From: an uncultured Pseudomonadota bacterium
GTDB taxonomy: Bacteria; Myxococcota_A; UBA796; UBA9615
DNA: 17,235 bases
Direction of reading: 5' to 3'
Assembly: GCA_937907595.1 (NCBI GenBank)
Contig: CALCXL010000560.1
Location: 1 to 17,235, forward strand
A model generated the notes under the pieces. The model was given only the letters and a program-made list of their open reading frames with translations, did no database searches and was not told where the DNA came from. The number at the start of each line of letters is the position of its first letter. Position 1 is the stretch's first letter. Shown here in pieces: positions 6,655 through 14,177 of the stretch. The translations under genes were made by a program, and so were the position numbers.

Positions 6655-8156
6655 CGCAGATCCAATCGGTCGGCCACCCGCCGCACCGCGTTCCAGGCGC
6701 CCCGGGCGAGGCCCCCATCCAGGCGGTGCATGTCGACGTAGCGTTGCAGCAGCCACAGCTCGGGGGCCTGCTCGAAGTGCCGCGCGTCCCACCGTCGGCG
6801 TTCGGCCGCGTGCAGCAGCGACGTCACCCCGTTCTGCAGGGGGTTCAGCCCCTTCGTCCGCCAGGTCGCGAACGCGCAGAGCGACGTGTAGGAGATCAGC
6901 TCCAGCCGACGCTTCTGCTCCTTGCTCAGCCAGGGGATGTTGGCGCGGTTCCAGTAGAAGCCGGCCCAGTCCTCCAGCCGCTCCGGCGGCACGAAGCCGT
7001 GCTCGATGGCGTCCTGGTAGAAGGCGGTGCCGGGGTAGGGCGTGAAGATCTTGATGTCGGAGATGTCCAGGCCCGGGTGGATCGCCATCAGGTCGTCGAT
7101 GTGGTTGAGCGTGGCCTGCAGGTCGGCCTCCGTCTCCCGCGGGTGCCCCACCATGAAGCCCATGAGCGCGCCGACGCCGTGCCGCCGGGCCGCCTCCGCG
7201 ATGCCCAGGTTCATCTCCGGCGTGGCCCCCTTCTTCAGGATGTCCAACATCCGCTGGCTGCCCGACTCGGGCCCCCAGTACAGGCGCACGCAGCCCGTCT
7301 GCTTGAGCAAGCCGATGCGCTGCTCGTTGAGGTAGCTGGCGTGAAACGACAGGCCGTAGCTCAGGCCGCGCGCCTTCAACCCCTCGACCACCTGCACCGT
7401 GCGGCTCCACTTCACGGCGAAGTTGTCGTCGTTGAAGAAGATGGAGTCGAAGTCGTAGCGCTTCGCGAGGCGGTCGATGTCGGCCAGGATCTGCTCGGCG
7501 GGCTGGCAGCTCCAGGTCGATCCGTGGAACTGGGGGCCGTAGCAGAAGGTGCACTGGTGGGGGCAGCCGCGGCTGGTGATCATCACCAGGGTCCGTCGCC
7601 CCAGGCCGTAGCCCTCCATGATGAAGGGGCTGAGGTCGATGTCGTCGTAGTCGTAGACCAGGGGCGGGTGCTCCCGCTGGTTGCTGCGCGGGGTGGCCAC
7701 CAGGGCGCCGTCCTGCAGGTAGACCAGGTCCTCGACGTCGCTGGGCTCCGCCCCCTCCCCCAGGCGATCGAGCAAGGACGGCAGCTTGTCCTCGCCCCAG
7801 CCCAGGACCACGTAGTCGATGGCGTCGTGCCGGGCGCAGAGCTCGGGGAGCTCCGTGGGCAGGATGCCGCCCCAGATGGTGGGCACCCCCGGCAGGTGCT
7901 CGTGCACCCACGCGCTCTGCTGCAGACCGTAGGAGAGCTGCGGCCCCATCATCGACGTGAAGCAGACCGCGGCCAGGTGCTCCTTCGTGCCGGGGGCCAG
8001 CAGCAGCGCCTCCACGTCCTGCAGGCGGGAGTCCAGGATGAGCGGGCGGTAGCCGCGCGCCTTCAGATCCGTGGACAGCGCCATGTAGTTGTAGGGCGCA
8101 AACAGCAAGGTGGGCCCTGTGCGGGGCATGACCAGGGCGACGACGTCGGGCTTCAT
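6651..8156 (-). CDS. radical SAM protein with B12-binding-like N-terminal domain (first gene of run)
   Basis: A 501-residue protein from the ATG at 8156, which has GGAGG four bases upstream; an in-frame TTG five codons earlier is a less likely start. The N-terminal domain (about residues 1-145) has the B12-binding layout: GILPTELPE near 97-105 and YVVLGWGEDKL near 115-125. It lacks DxHxxG, however, with DSRLQD at the corresponding place. Cys198, Cys202 and Cys205 form the CX3CX2C cluster motif. Downstream, FFNDDNFAV, YWGPESGSQ and GFMVGHPRET are core motifs of this radical SAM class. The C-terminal 100 residues contain a Trp/Arg-rich helical tail. It leads the six-gene run and sits behind a candidate promoter and palindrome. 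The substrate is unknown; radical methylation or carbon-skeleton chemistry is possible. Confidence 0.9.
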   Translation of the reverse strand: MKPDVVALVMPRTGPTLLFAPYNYMALSTDLKARGYRPLILDSRLQDVEALLLAPGTKEHLAAVCFTSMMGPQLSYGLQQSAWVHEHLPGVPTIWGGILPTELPELCARHDAIDYVVLGWGEDKLPSLLDRLGEGAEPSDVEDLVYLQDGALVATPRSNQREHPPLVYDYDDIDLSPFIMEGYGLGRRTLVMITSRGCPHQCTFCYGPQFHGSTWSCQPAEQILADIDRLAKRYDFDSIFFNDDNFAVKWSRTVQVVEGLKARGLSYGLSFHASYLNEQRIGLLKQTGCVRLYWGPESGSQRMLDILKKGATPEMNLGIAEAARRHGVGALMGFMVGHPRETEADLQATLNHIDDLMAIHPGLDISDIKIFTPYPGTAFYQDAIEHGFVPPERLEDWAGFYWNRANIPWLSKEQKRRLELISYTSLCAFATWRTKGLNPLQNGVTSLLHAAERRRWDARHFEQAPELWLLQRYVDMHRLDGGLARGAWNAVRRVADRLDLR

Positions 8157-8217
8157 CCGGCCTCCATCCAAAGCGCGAGGCTTCGGGCGGGGCGATCCCA
8201 GGGAGCTTCCCCGCTGG

Positions 8218-8245
8218 GCTCTACCTTCCCCTCACCGACAGTCAA
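8218..8245 (-). promoter_or_regulatory. candidate sigma-70-type promoter of the radical SAM run
   Basis: On the minus strand TTGACT (8245-8240, five of six matches to the -35 consensus) is followed after 16 bases by TAGAGC (8223-8218, a weak -10). The -10 lies about 60 bases before the ATG at 8156. It is in the 160-bp gap between tnaA and the run, where an independent promoter would be expected. Confidence 0.35.
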
Positions 8246-8251
8246 CGGATG

Positions 8252-8263
8252 TGACGGTCGTCA
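8252..8263. promoter_or_regulatory. palindrome, possible operator
   Basis: TGACGGTCGTCA consists of TGACG and its complement CGTCA around a 2-bp centre. It lies six bases upstream of the candidate -35, where an activator or repressor dimer would bind. It sits in a locally less GC-rich stretch. No regulator gene is present in the window. Confidence 0.35.
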
Positions 8264-8316
8264 TATCGGCCGGAACGGGGCGGCGTGGAGCCGGCGTCAT
8301 CGACCCGGCCGGACGA

Positions 8317-9696
8317 TCAGGCCAGGGGCTCGAACTTCGCGGTGAAGTGGCGCAGCCAGGGGCCCTGTTCGACGATGCGGTAGCCGGGCAGGCGCGCGGC
8401 GAGGGGCACCACGGAGGCGATGACCTCGGCCACGTAGTCGATGTGCGACTGCGTGTAGACCCGCCGCGGGATCGCCAGGCGGACCAGCTCCATGGGCGCC
8501 GGCTCCTCGGTGCCGTCGGGGTTCACGGTGCCGAACATGACGGTCCCGATCTCCACCCCCCGGATGCCCCCCGCCAGGTACAGCTCGTTGCACAGGGCCC
8601 AGGCGGGGTACTTCAGCGGGTCCAGGTGTGGGAGCAGGGCCTTCGCGTCCAGGTAGACCGCGTGGCCCCCGGCGGGGGAGACGCAGGGCACGCCGGCGGC
8701 GGTGGCCTTCTCCCACAGGTACTCCACGCTGCGCACGCGGTAGTCCAGGTAGTCGGGGTCCAGGACCTCCACCAGGCCGATGGCGATGGCCTCCAGGTCG
8801 TAGCCCGCCAGTCCGCCGTAGGTGGGGAAGCCCTCGGTCAACACCAGGTTGGCGCGGCAGCGGGCGGCCAGGGCGTCGTCGTTCATGGCCAGGAAGCCGC
8901 CGATGTTGGCCAGGCCGTCCTTCTTCGCGCTGAACGTGGCGCCGTCGACCAGGGAGAACATCTCCTGGGCGATGGCGCGAGGGCTCATCTCGGCGTAGCC
9001 GTCCTCCCGCTGCTTGATGAACCACGCGTTCTCCGCGAAGCGGCAGGAGTCCAGGAAGAAGGGCACGGAGAAGCGATCGCAGAGCGCGCGCACCCCGCGC
9101 AGGTTGGACATGGAGACGGGCTGGCCGCCCCCGGAGTTGTTGGTCACCGTCACCATCACCAGGGGGACGCGGGCGTCGCTGGCCAGCAGGGCCTCCAGGC
9201 GCTCCAGGTCGATGTTGCCCTTGAAGGGGTGCAGGACCGCCGGCTTCAAGCCCTCGGGGATGACCAGATCCGCCGCTACCGCGCCGTCGTGCTGGACGTT
9301 GGCGCGGGTGGTGTCGAAGTGGGTGTTGTTGGGCACGACGTCGCCGCGCTGCACGGTCTCCGCGAAGAGGATGCGCTCGGCGGCCCGGCCCTGGTGGGTG
9401 GGCACGATGTGCTTGAAGCCGGTGAGATCCCTGACCGCCGCCTCGAAGCGGAAGAAGGAGGGGGAGCCGGCGTAGCTCTCGTCGCCGCGCATCATCCCGG
9501 CCCACTGCTCCGACGACATGGCGCCGGTTCCGGAGTCCGTCAGCAGGTCGATCAGGACGTCGCGGGAGTGGAGGGCGAAGACGTTCCAGCCGGCGGCGGC
9601 CAGGCACTCTTCCCGCTGTGCGCGGGTGGTGAAGCGGATGGGCTCGACGCTCTTGATGCGGAAGGGCTCGATGATCGTCTTGAATCCGTTGGGCAT
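8317..9696 (-). CDS. tnaA: tryptophanase (tryptophan indole-lyase)
   Basis: A 459-residue PLP-dependent beta-eliminating lyase, close to the usual 460-470. It would split L-tryptophan into indole, pyruvate and ammonia in the cytosol. The family core is intact: DLLTDSGTGAM at 50-60, MMRGDESYAGS at 68-78, PTHQGR at 99-104, and SAKKD at 256-260 with the PLP lysine at Lys259. The sister enzyme tyrosine phenol-lyase was considered. The positions that distinguish the two are tryptophanase-like here: Asp128 in FDTT (Thr in TPL), Ile383 in VEIG (the phenol-binding Arg in TPL) and His450 in LRHFTAK (Phe in TPL). The ATG at 9696 has GGAG seven bases upstream, and homology begins within ten residues of it. 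It overlaps the frame of heme A synthase. No TnaC-like leader or tryptophan permease lies next to it, unlike the enterobacterial operon. Confidence 0.93.
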   Translation of the reverse strand: MPNGFKTIIEPFRIKSVEPIRFTTRAQREECLAAAGWNVFALHSRDVLIDLLTDSGTGAMSSEQWAGMMRGDESYAGSPSFFRFEAAVRDLTGFKHIVPTHQGRAAERILFAETVQRGDVVPNNTHFDTTRANVQHDGAVAADLVIPEGLKPAVLHPFKGNIDLERLEALLASDARVPLVMVTVTNNSGGGQPVSMSNLRGVRALCDRFSVPFFLDSCRFAENAWFIKQREDGYAEMSPRAIAQEMFSLVDGATFSAKKDGLANIGGFLAMNDDALAARCRANLVLTEGFPTYGGLAGYDLEAIAIGLVEVLDPDYLDYRVRSVEYLWEKATAAGVPCVSPAGGHAVYLDAKALLPHLDPLKYPAWALCNELYLAGGIRGVEIGTVMFGTVNPDGTEEPAPMELVRLAIPRRVYTQSHIDYVAEVIASVVPLAARLPGYRIVEQGPWLRHFTAKFEPLA

Positions 9697-10736
9697 GGGG
9701 GCGCTCCGGGGTTGGTGGCCCACGTCGCCGTGGCGAGGGCCGACAGCAGGAGCCAGGCACAGAATTGGTGGGCTGCGGCGACGCCGACGGGCACCCGCAG
9801 CAGGACGGTGGCGATGCCCAGGCCGATCTGGGCTGCGATCAGCACGCCCAGGAGGACCGGGAGGCGCCGCTGGCCCTCCCGCCAGGCCAGGACCGACCAG
9901 AGCAGCACGCCCGAGGCCACCGCCCAGGCCGTCGTTCGGTGGGCGAAGTGCATGCCGGCCGGGTTCAGGAAGAGGTTCTCCCAGAGCGGGCGCAGGCTCA
10001 GCGCCTCCGGGGGCGGCCAGGCTCCGCCGAAGCCCGGCCAGGTCGGGTAGATCAGGCCGGCGTGGGTGCCGGCCACGAAGGCGCCCAGGGCGGCCTGAAG
10101 TAGCACCGCGAGCACGAGCACCCCGCCCAACCGATGCAGGAGGCGGCTGCCCAGGGCCGGCCGATCCCGCTGGCTCAGGACCAGACGGAGCACGGCGAGG
10201 GACAGGAGCAGGGCCAGGCTGAGGTGAGCGGCCAGCCGCAGGTGGCTGACCTGGGGGCGGTCGACGAGCCCGCTCGCCACCATCAGCCAGCCCATCAAAC
10301 CCTGGGCCGCGCCCAGCAGGAAGACGCCGAGCACCGCCAACGCCAGGCGCCCGCGCACCTTGCGGCGCAGGACGAACCACGCCCAGGGAATGGCCACCAG
10401 CAGGCCCAGGCCCCGGCCAGCGAGGCGGTGCAGCCACTCCCAGAAGTAGATGCGCTTGAAGTCGGCCAGGGCCATCCAGTCGTTGACCAGGCGGCCCTGG
10501 GGCGAGTCCAGGTAGCGGGCGAACTCGTCGGCCCAGGCGGCGGCGCCCAGCGGTGGGAGCGCGCCGGTGACCGGCTTCCACTCGGTGATCGACAGGCCGG
10601 ATCCGGTCAGCCGCGTGATCCCCCCGATCAGCAACATGCAGCCCACGCCCACCCACAGGGCGACGAACCAGCGGGACAGCGCGCGATCGGCGGGGGCGGC
10701 CACGGCGGGGCAATGCCACAGACCCGGGCGGACCAC
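9552..10736 (-). CDS. ctaA: heme A synthase (COX15/CtaA family)
   Basis: A polytopic membrane protein of about eight helices that converts heme O to heme A for aa3-type cytochrome oxidase. The signature GGITRLTGSGLS (38-49) followed by EWKPVTGALPP (52-62) is diagnostic. Conserved His residues fit the heme-binding and catalytic set: His103 in EWLHR, His165 and His171, His266 in FAHRTTAW, and His323 in AAHQFCAW. The start is taken at GTG 10736; GTG 10703 is an alternative, and neither has a clear ribosome binding site. Family homology ends near residue 345, yet the frame stays open to 9552. This adds a Ser/Pro/Arg-rich tail of about 48 residues that overlaps tnaA by 145 bp out of frame. The tail looks like translated tnaA antiphase sequence; a frameshift near 9700, either true or a sequencing error, may explain it. 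No heme O synthase or oxidase gene is adjacent. Confidence 0.9.
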   Translation of the reverse strand: MVRPGLWHCPAVAAPADRALSRWFVALWVGVGCMLLIGGITRLTGSGLSITEWKPVTGALPPLGAAAWADEFARYLDSPQGRLVNDWMALADFKRIYFWEWLHRLAGRGLGLLVAIPWAWFVLRRKVRGRLALAVLGVFLLGAAQGLMGWLMVASGLVDRPQVSHLRLAAHLSLALLLSLAVLRLVLSQRDRPALGSRLLHRLGGVLVLAVLLQAALGAFVAGTHAGLIYPTWPGFGGAWPPPEALSLRPLWENLFLNPAGMHFAHRTTAWAVASGVLLWSVLAWREGQRRLPVLLGVLIAAQIGLGIATVLLRVPVGVAAAHQFCAWLLLSALATATWATNPGAPPCPTDSRRSSSPSASRASSPSASPPAHSGKSAWPPPAGTSSPSTPATS

Positions 10737-10854
10737 CAGCCGAAATGTGGAGATTGGGGGTGCAGCGTTCGGATGCGGCGGAGGCTATCACGCGATAATC
10801 GTGTCCGCTGATCATGCTCATGGCGGCGCCGCAGGGGGCGGGCAAGGTGTGACG
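10737..10854. promoter_or_regulatory. divergent intergenic region between ctaA and the exported-redox run
   Basis: This 118-bp gap must serve transcripts in both directions. An AT-rich patch at 10786-10800 stands out; it holds TATC-ACGC-GATA and, on the plus strand, GATAAT at 10794-10799 (five of six matches to a -10 box), 55 bases before the ATG at 10855. No good -35 is visible at 16-18 bp upstream, so an activator or another sigma factor may be involved. TGATCA and two CATG copies follow at 10809-10822. Confidence 0.4.
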
Positions 10855-11379
10855 ATGCGATTCCTCCCGCTCTGTCTGCTGCTCCTCAGCGCTGCCCCGG
10901 CGGCCCTGGCCGCCCCCGCCGCCGAGCCGCCGGAGCCCCCCGGTGTGGGGGACGCCGCCCCGGACTTCGCCCTGCCCGACGCCGACGGCGTCACCCACAG
11001 CCTCGCGGAGCTGCGCGGCGCGCCCGCGGTGATCAACTTCTGGGCCTCCTGGTGCGGCCCCTGCCTCTCCGAGCTGCCCCGCCTGGAGGAGGCGCGCGCG
11101 ACCCTGCAGGAGCGGGGCGTCGCCTTCGTGCTCATCAACCTGGACCGCCAGCGCGGCCCGGCGCTGGGGGCGCTCAAGCGCTTCGACCAGCAGATGCTCT
11201 CGCTCTTCGACCCCCGCGGGCAGGCGGCGGCGGTGTGGGCGCCGCCCGCGATGCCCACCACCTGGGTCCTGGGGGCCGACGGCCGGGTGCTGGAGGTCCT
11301 GACGGGCGCCCTGGACGACGAGGCCATGGCCGCGCTCGTGGATCGCTTGCGCGCCCTCCCGTCCGGACCCGCCCCGTGA
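10855..11379 (+). CDS. TlpA/ResA-like exported thioredoxin
   Basis: A 174-residue protein with a Sec signal peptide (residues 1-19, probable cleavage after ALA) and a Pro/Ala-rich mature start. The AhpC/TSA-TlpA fold begins at VGDAAPDFALPD (31-42), with the redox pair WCGPC at Cys67 and Cys70 and the cis-proline loop MPTT at Pro134. Family members act in the periplasm as disulfide reductases, for instance keeping apo-cytochrome c cysteines reduced, or in metal-site assembly. As first gene of a run encoding five CXnCH heme sites, a role in maturing those proteins is plausible but inferred. TlpA-like proteins also accompany DUF4266/DUF3570 genes elsewhere, as I recall. The ATG at 10855 has a weak AAGGTG upstream. 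Its stop overlaps the next GTG start (GTGA). Confidence 0.9.
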   Translation: MRFLPLCLLLLSAAPAALAAPAAEPPEPPGVGDAAPDFALPDADGVTHSLAELRGAPAVINFWASWCGPCLSELPRLEEARATLQERGVAFVLINLDRQRGPALGALKRFDQQMLSLFDPRGQAAAVWAPPAMPTTWVLGADGRVLEVLTGALDDEAMAALVDRLRALPSGPAP

Positions 11380-14177
11380 GGTGCCTCGTCGCCGCCGCGC
11401 TGCTGCTGGCAGCGGGGTGCGCGCCCGCCGGCCAGGCCGCGTTCGAGGCCGACGTGGTGCCGATCCTGGAGGCCACCTGCGCCGCCTCCACCTGCCACGG
11501 CGTGCCCCCGGGGGCCGAGGAGCGCGGCGAGCACATCGACCGCGATCGCTGGTTCCTGGACACCGACGCCGCCGGCCGCCTGAGCGATCTGGACGCCGCC
11601 TGGGCGGACACGCTGGCCCGGGTCGACGCCGCCGACACCCCCGTGGCCTCCTCGCTCATCCGCAAGCCCCTGGCCGAGGCCCAGGGCGGGCTGCCCCACG
11701 GCGGCGGCGCCAACTTCCCCAGCGTCGACTCGGCCGAGGTGCAGACCTTGCTGCGCTGGATCGCCCTGGAGCCCGGAGGCGGCGAGGATCCGCCCCCCCT
11801 GGAGCCGTCGGAGCAGGCCTTCGCCGACGCCGTCCAGCCCCTGCTCTTCGATCTGGGCTGCGCGAGCGGCGGCTGCCACGGCCTGGGCGCCGCGGTGCCC
11901 TTCCGCCTGGACCCGGGGGTGGCCGGGCAGGTCGGCGTCGCCACCACCCGCCACAACCTGGGACAGGCCGAGGCCATGCTGTCGGGCTCCACCGACCCCC
12001 TGCAGGCCCGCCTGCTGCGCAAGGCCCTGCCCCTGCACGCGGGCGGCGTCCTGCACAAGGGGGGCAACGACCGCTTCCTGACCGGGCCCCAGGACCCGCG
12101 CATCGCCCCGGTCCTGGCCTGGGCTTGCGGCGAGCGCGACTGCGACGAGGGCGCGCTGAGCGGCCTGATCTGGCTCCGGGGCCCCACTGCGCCTGAGGAT
12201 CCCCTGGACGTCGACGTCTTCCAGCCTGGCTCGGACCTCTGGTACGCGCCTTGGACCGGGGACGCCCTGGGCCCCGCCACCAACCTCACGGCCGCCCTGC
12301 ACGACGCCCCCGCCGACCTGCGGGACCCGGCGCTGTCGCCGGACGCCGCCACCCTGCTCTTCGCCATGCGCCTGGCGGGGGAAGCGGGCCACAGCCTCTA
12401 CCGCATGGACCTGGAGGGCGGCGACGTCGAGCGTTTGACCGACGAGTGCGCCACGGCCCCCTGCGCCGATCGCGACCCCGCCTTCGCGTCGGACGGCTCC
12501 ATCTGGTTCGCCTCCAGCCGACCGCAGCAGAGCAGCGGGGACGGGGCCCGCGTCGACGCCGACCTGCACCGCCTGGACCCCGTCGACGGGAGCATCACCC
12601 GCCGCACCTGGACCCCCCAGATCGAGCGACACCCCCGCTACCTGGCGGTGGGCGAGGAGAACGGGGGCGAGGTCGCCTTCACCGCCCTGCGCGACGCCGT
12701 GCCCTCGCAGGCCGTGGCGCACCCCTTCCGCTTCCCCCCCGATCTGGCGTCGGAGTACCACCAGCACTTCGGGATGACGGGCCCCGCGGACCTGCTCTTC
12801 GACATGCAGGAGCTCCCCGACGGCCGCTACGTGCTGGTGGCCGGGGCCCTGGCCAACCGCTGGCCCCTGGGCGACCTGGCCGTGCTCGATCGCAACTTCG
12901 GCCCCGCCCTGGACCCGGCCGATCCCACGCCCACCGCCCTGCCCTTCTACGCGCCACCCCTGGTGCGCCTGGACCCCCGCGCGTCCCTCACGGGCCTCAC
13001 GTGGACCGGCTGGCGGGATCCGGCCCCGCTGCCCGACGGGCGAATCGTCGCCGCCGCGGCCGATGGGCCCTTCGACCTGGGCGATCCCTCCGCCGCCCCG
13101 CGCACGTCCCTGCGCGTGGTCGAGCTCCGCGAGGACCCGGCGGTGGGCGGCCCCGTGATCGACGCCGAATGGACCCTGCTCAGCGACCCCGATGCCTCGC
13201 TGTCGGAGCCCCTGCCCGTGGTGCGCCGGCACGCCGGACCGCCCGCCGGCCCCCCTCCCGAGCCCGAGCGCCCCGGCCGCGCCACCCTGGTCCACCAGGG
13301 CCTGCCCTTCATCGACGGCATTTTGGGGGCCCTGCCCCCCGCCGGGCTGCGCGCTCCTCGGCACGACTTCGTTTCGGCGCGGCTCATCGAGGCCCTGCCC
13401 GGCTCCCCCGAGCAGCGCTCCCCTGCCCTGGGCGATCTGCACGGCCTGTCCGGCACGGCGACGGGCCTGAGCGGGCACGCCCCGGCGCGGATCCTGGCCG
13501 AGGTCCCCCTGGAAGCCGACGGCAGCTTCCAGGTCGACGTGCCCGCCGGCGTCGCCCTGCGCATCCAGGGGCTCGACGCCGAGGGCTTCGCCCGGGGCAC
13601 GCCGCACAACCGCTGGTTCGGCTTCACGGAGGGCCAGACGATCAAGCAGGGCCTGCCCGCCGGCGGCCCCGACGTCTACGGCGCGCGCTGCGCCGGCTGC
13701 CACGGCGCGGCCGACGGGGACCCCGAGCACACGTTCGTCCCGCCCGACGCGGTCTCCATGGCCACCTTCACCCTGGCCCGCTTCGAGGGCCGCGACCCGC
13801 GTCGGCCCCGCGCCCCCTTCGTCGCCGACGAGGCCACGGCCTGGGCGGTCGACTTCGCGTCCGACGTGCAGCCCCTGCTCGACCGCTGTCAGCCCTGCCA
13901 CGGCGAGGGGGACGCGCTGGACCTGCGGCCGACGCCCACCACCTCCTTCACCGTCGCCTACGAGGAGCTGCTCCGCCCCGACCTGCCCCTGGTCGACGCC
14001 GGCCGGGGCCTGGCCTGGAGCAGCCGCTTGCTGGAGGTCCTCACGGGCCGGGACCTGGGGGCCGACGGCGAGCCCATGGCGGGCCCCCACCCCGCGGACG
14101 ATCCCCTCAGCCCCGACGAGATCGCGGTCGTCAGCCGCTGGATCGACCTGGGCGCCTCCTTCCGGGGGGCGCCGTGA
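11376..14177 (+). CDS. multi-heme cytochrome c lipoprotein, hydrazine-synthase-alpha-like layout
   Basis: A 933-residue lipoprotein from a GTG that overlaps the thioredoxin stop; lipobox LAAGC, Cys15. Two N-terminal modules carry CX4CH heme sites (Cys35-Cys40-His41 and Cys162-Cys167-His168), each followed by a GGxxHxGG motif (His108, His227). Residues about 280-720 contain TolB/PD40-like propeller blades (DPALSPDAATLLFA at 317-330, DPAFASDGSIWFAS at 367-380). The C-terminal part has a VP-x-DGS-x-VDVPAG segment, then CAGCH (Cys772-His776) and CQPCH (Cys838-His842). Propeller, then the DGS/VPA segment, then CX2CH sites is the layout of hydrazine synthase alpha and its many relatives outside anammox bacteria. 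No beta/gamma subunit genes are here, so hydrazine synthesis is not suggested. It probably transfers electrons or binds a redox substrate in the envelope. Confidence 0.85.
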   Translation: MRCLVAAALLLAAGCAPAGQAAFEADVVPILEATCAASTCHGVPPGAEERGEHIDRDRWFLDTDAAGRLSDLDAAWADTLARVDAADTPVASSLIRKPLAEAQGGLPHGGGANFPSVDSAEVQTLLRWIALEPGGGEDPPPLEPSEQAFADAVQPLLFDLGCASGGCHGLGAAVPFRLDPGVAGQVGVATTRHNLGQAEAMLSGSTDPLQARLLRKALPLHAGGVLHKGGNDRFLTGPQDPRIAPVLAWACGERDCDEGALSGLIWLRGPTAPEDPLDVDVFQPGSDLWYAPWTGDALGPATNLTAALHDAPADLRDPALSPDAATLLFAMRLAGEAGHSLYRMDLEGGDVERLTDECATAPCADRDPAFASDGSIWFASSRPQQSSGDGARVDADLHRLDPVDGSITRRTWTPQIERHPRYLAVGEENGGEVAFTALRDAVPSQAVAHPFRFPPDLASEYHQHFGMTGPADLLFDMQELPDGRYVLVAGALANRWPLGDLAVLDRNFGPALDPADPTPTALPFYAPPLVRLDPRASLTGLTWTGWRDPAPLPDGRIVAAAADGPFDLGDPSAAPRTSLRVVELREDPAVGGPVIDAEWTLLSDPDASLSEPLPVVRRHAGPPAGPPPEPERPGRATLVHQGLPFIDGILGALPPAGLRAPRHDFVSARLIEALPGSPEQRSPALGDLHGLSGTATGLSGHAPARILAEVPLEADGSFQVDVPAGVALRIQGLDAEGFARGTPHNRWFGFTEGQTIKQGLPAGGPDVYGARCAGCHGAADGDPEHTFVPPDAVSMATFTLARFEGRDPRRPRAPFVADEATAWAVDFASDVQPLLDRCQPCHGEGDALDLRPTPTTSFTVAYEELLRPDLPLVDAGRGLAWSSRLLEVLTGRDLGADGEPMAGPHPADDPLSPDEIAVVSRWIDLGASFRGAP

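Noticed and set aside
8290..8309. Hairpin GCCGG-loop-CCGGC just after tnaA as terminator
   Set aside because: The 5-bp stem has a 10-base loop and no T-run on the minus strand; such matches are expected by chance at this GC content.
6639..8345. Plus-strand open frame of 568 codons opposite the first radical SAM gene
   Set aside because: No start signal or motif, and the opposite strand encodes a conserved CX3CX2C protein.
8317..9696. Tyrosine phenol-lyase instead of tryptophanase
   Set aside because: The three positions that distinguish the families (128, 383, 450) all carry the tryptophanase residues.
9697..9760. A TnaC-like leader peptide upstream of tnaA
   Set aside because: The region is the end of the heme A synthase frame and has no short open frame with the expected Trp and Pro spacing.
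10818..14090. Minus-strand open frame of 1090 codons opposite the cytochrome run
   Set aside because: Low-complexity Gly/Val/Gln/Arg translation; the plus strand shows signal peptides, thioredoxin and heme motifs.
11376..14177. True hydrazine synthase subunit
   Set aside because: No beta/gamma subunit genes, extra N-terminal hemes and a lipid anchor; many relatives of HzsA occur in organisms that do not make hydrazine.
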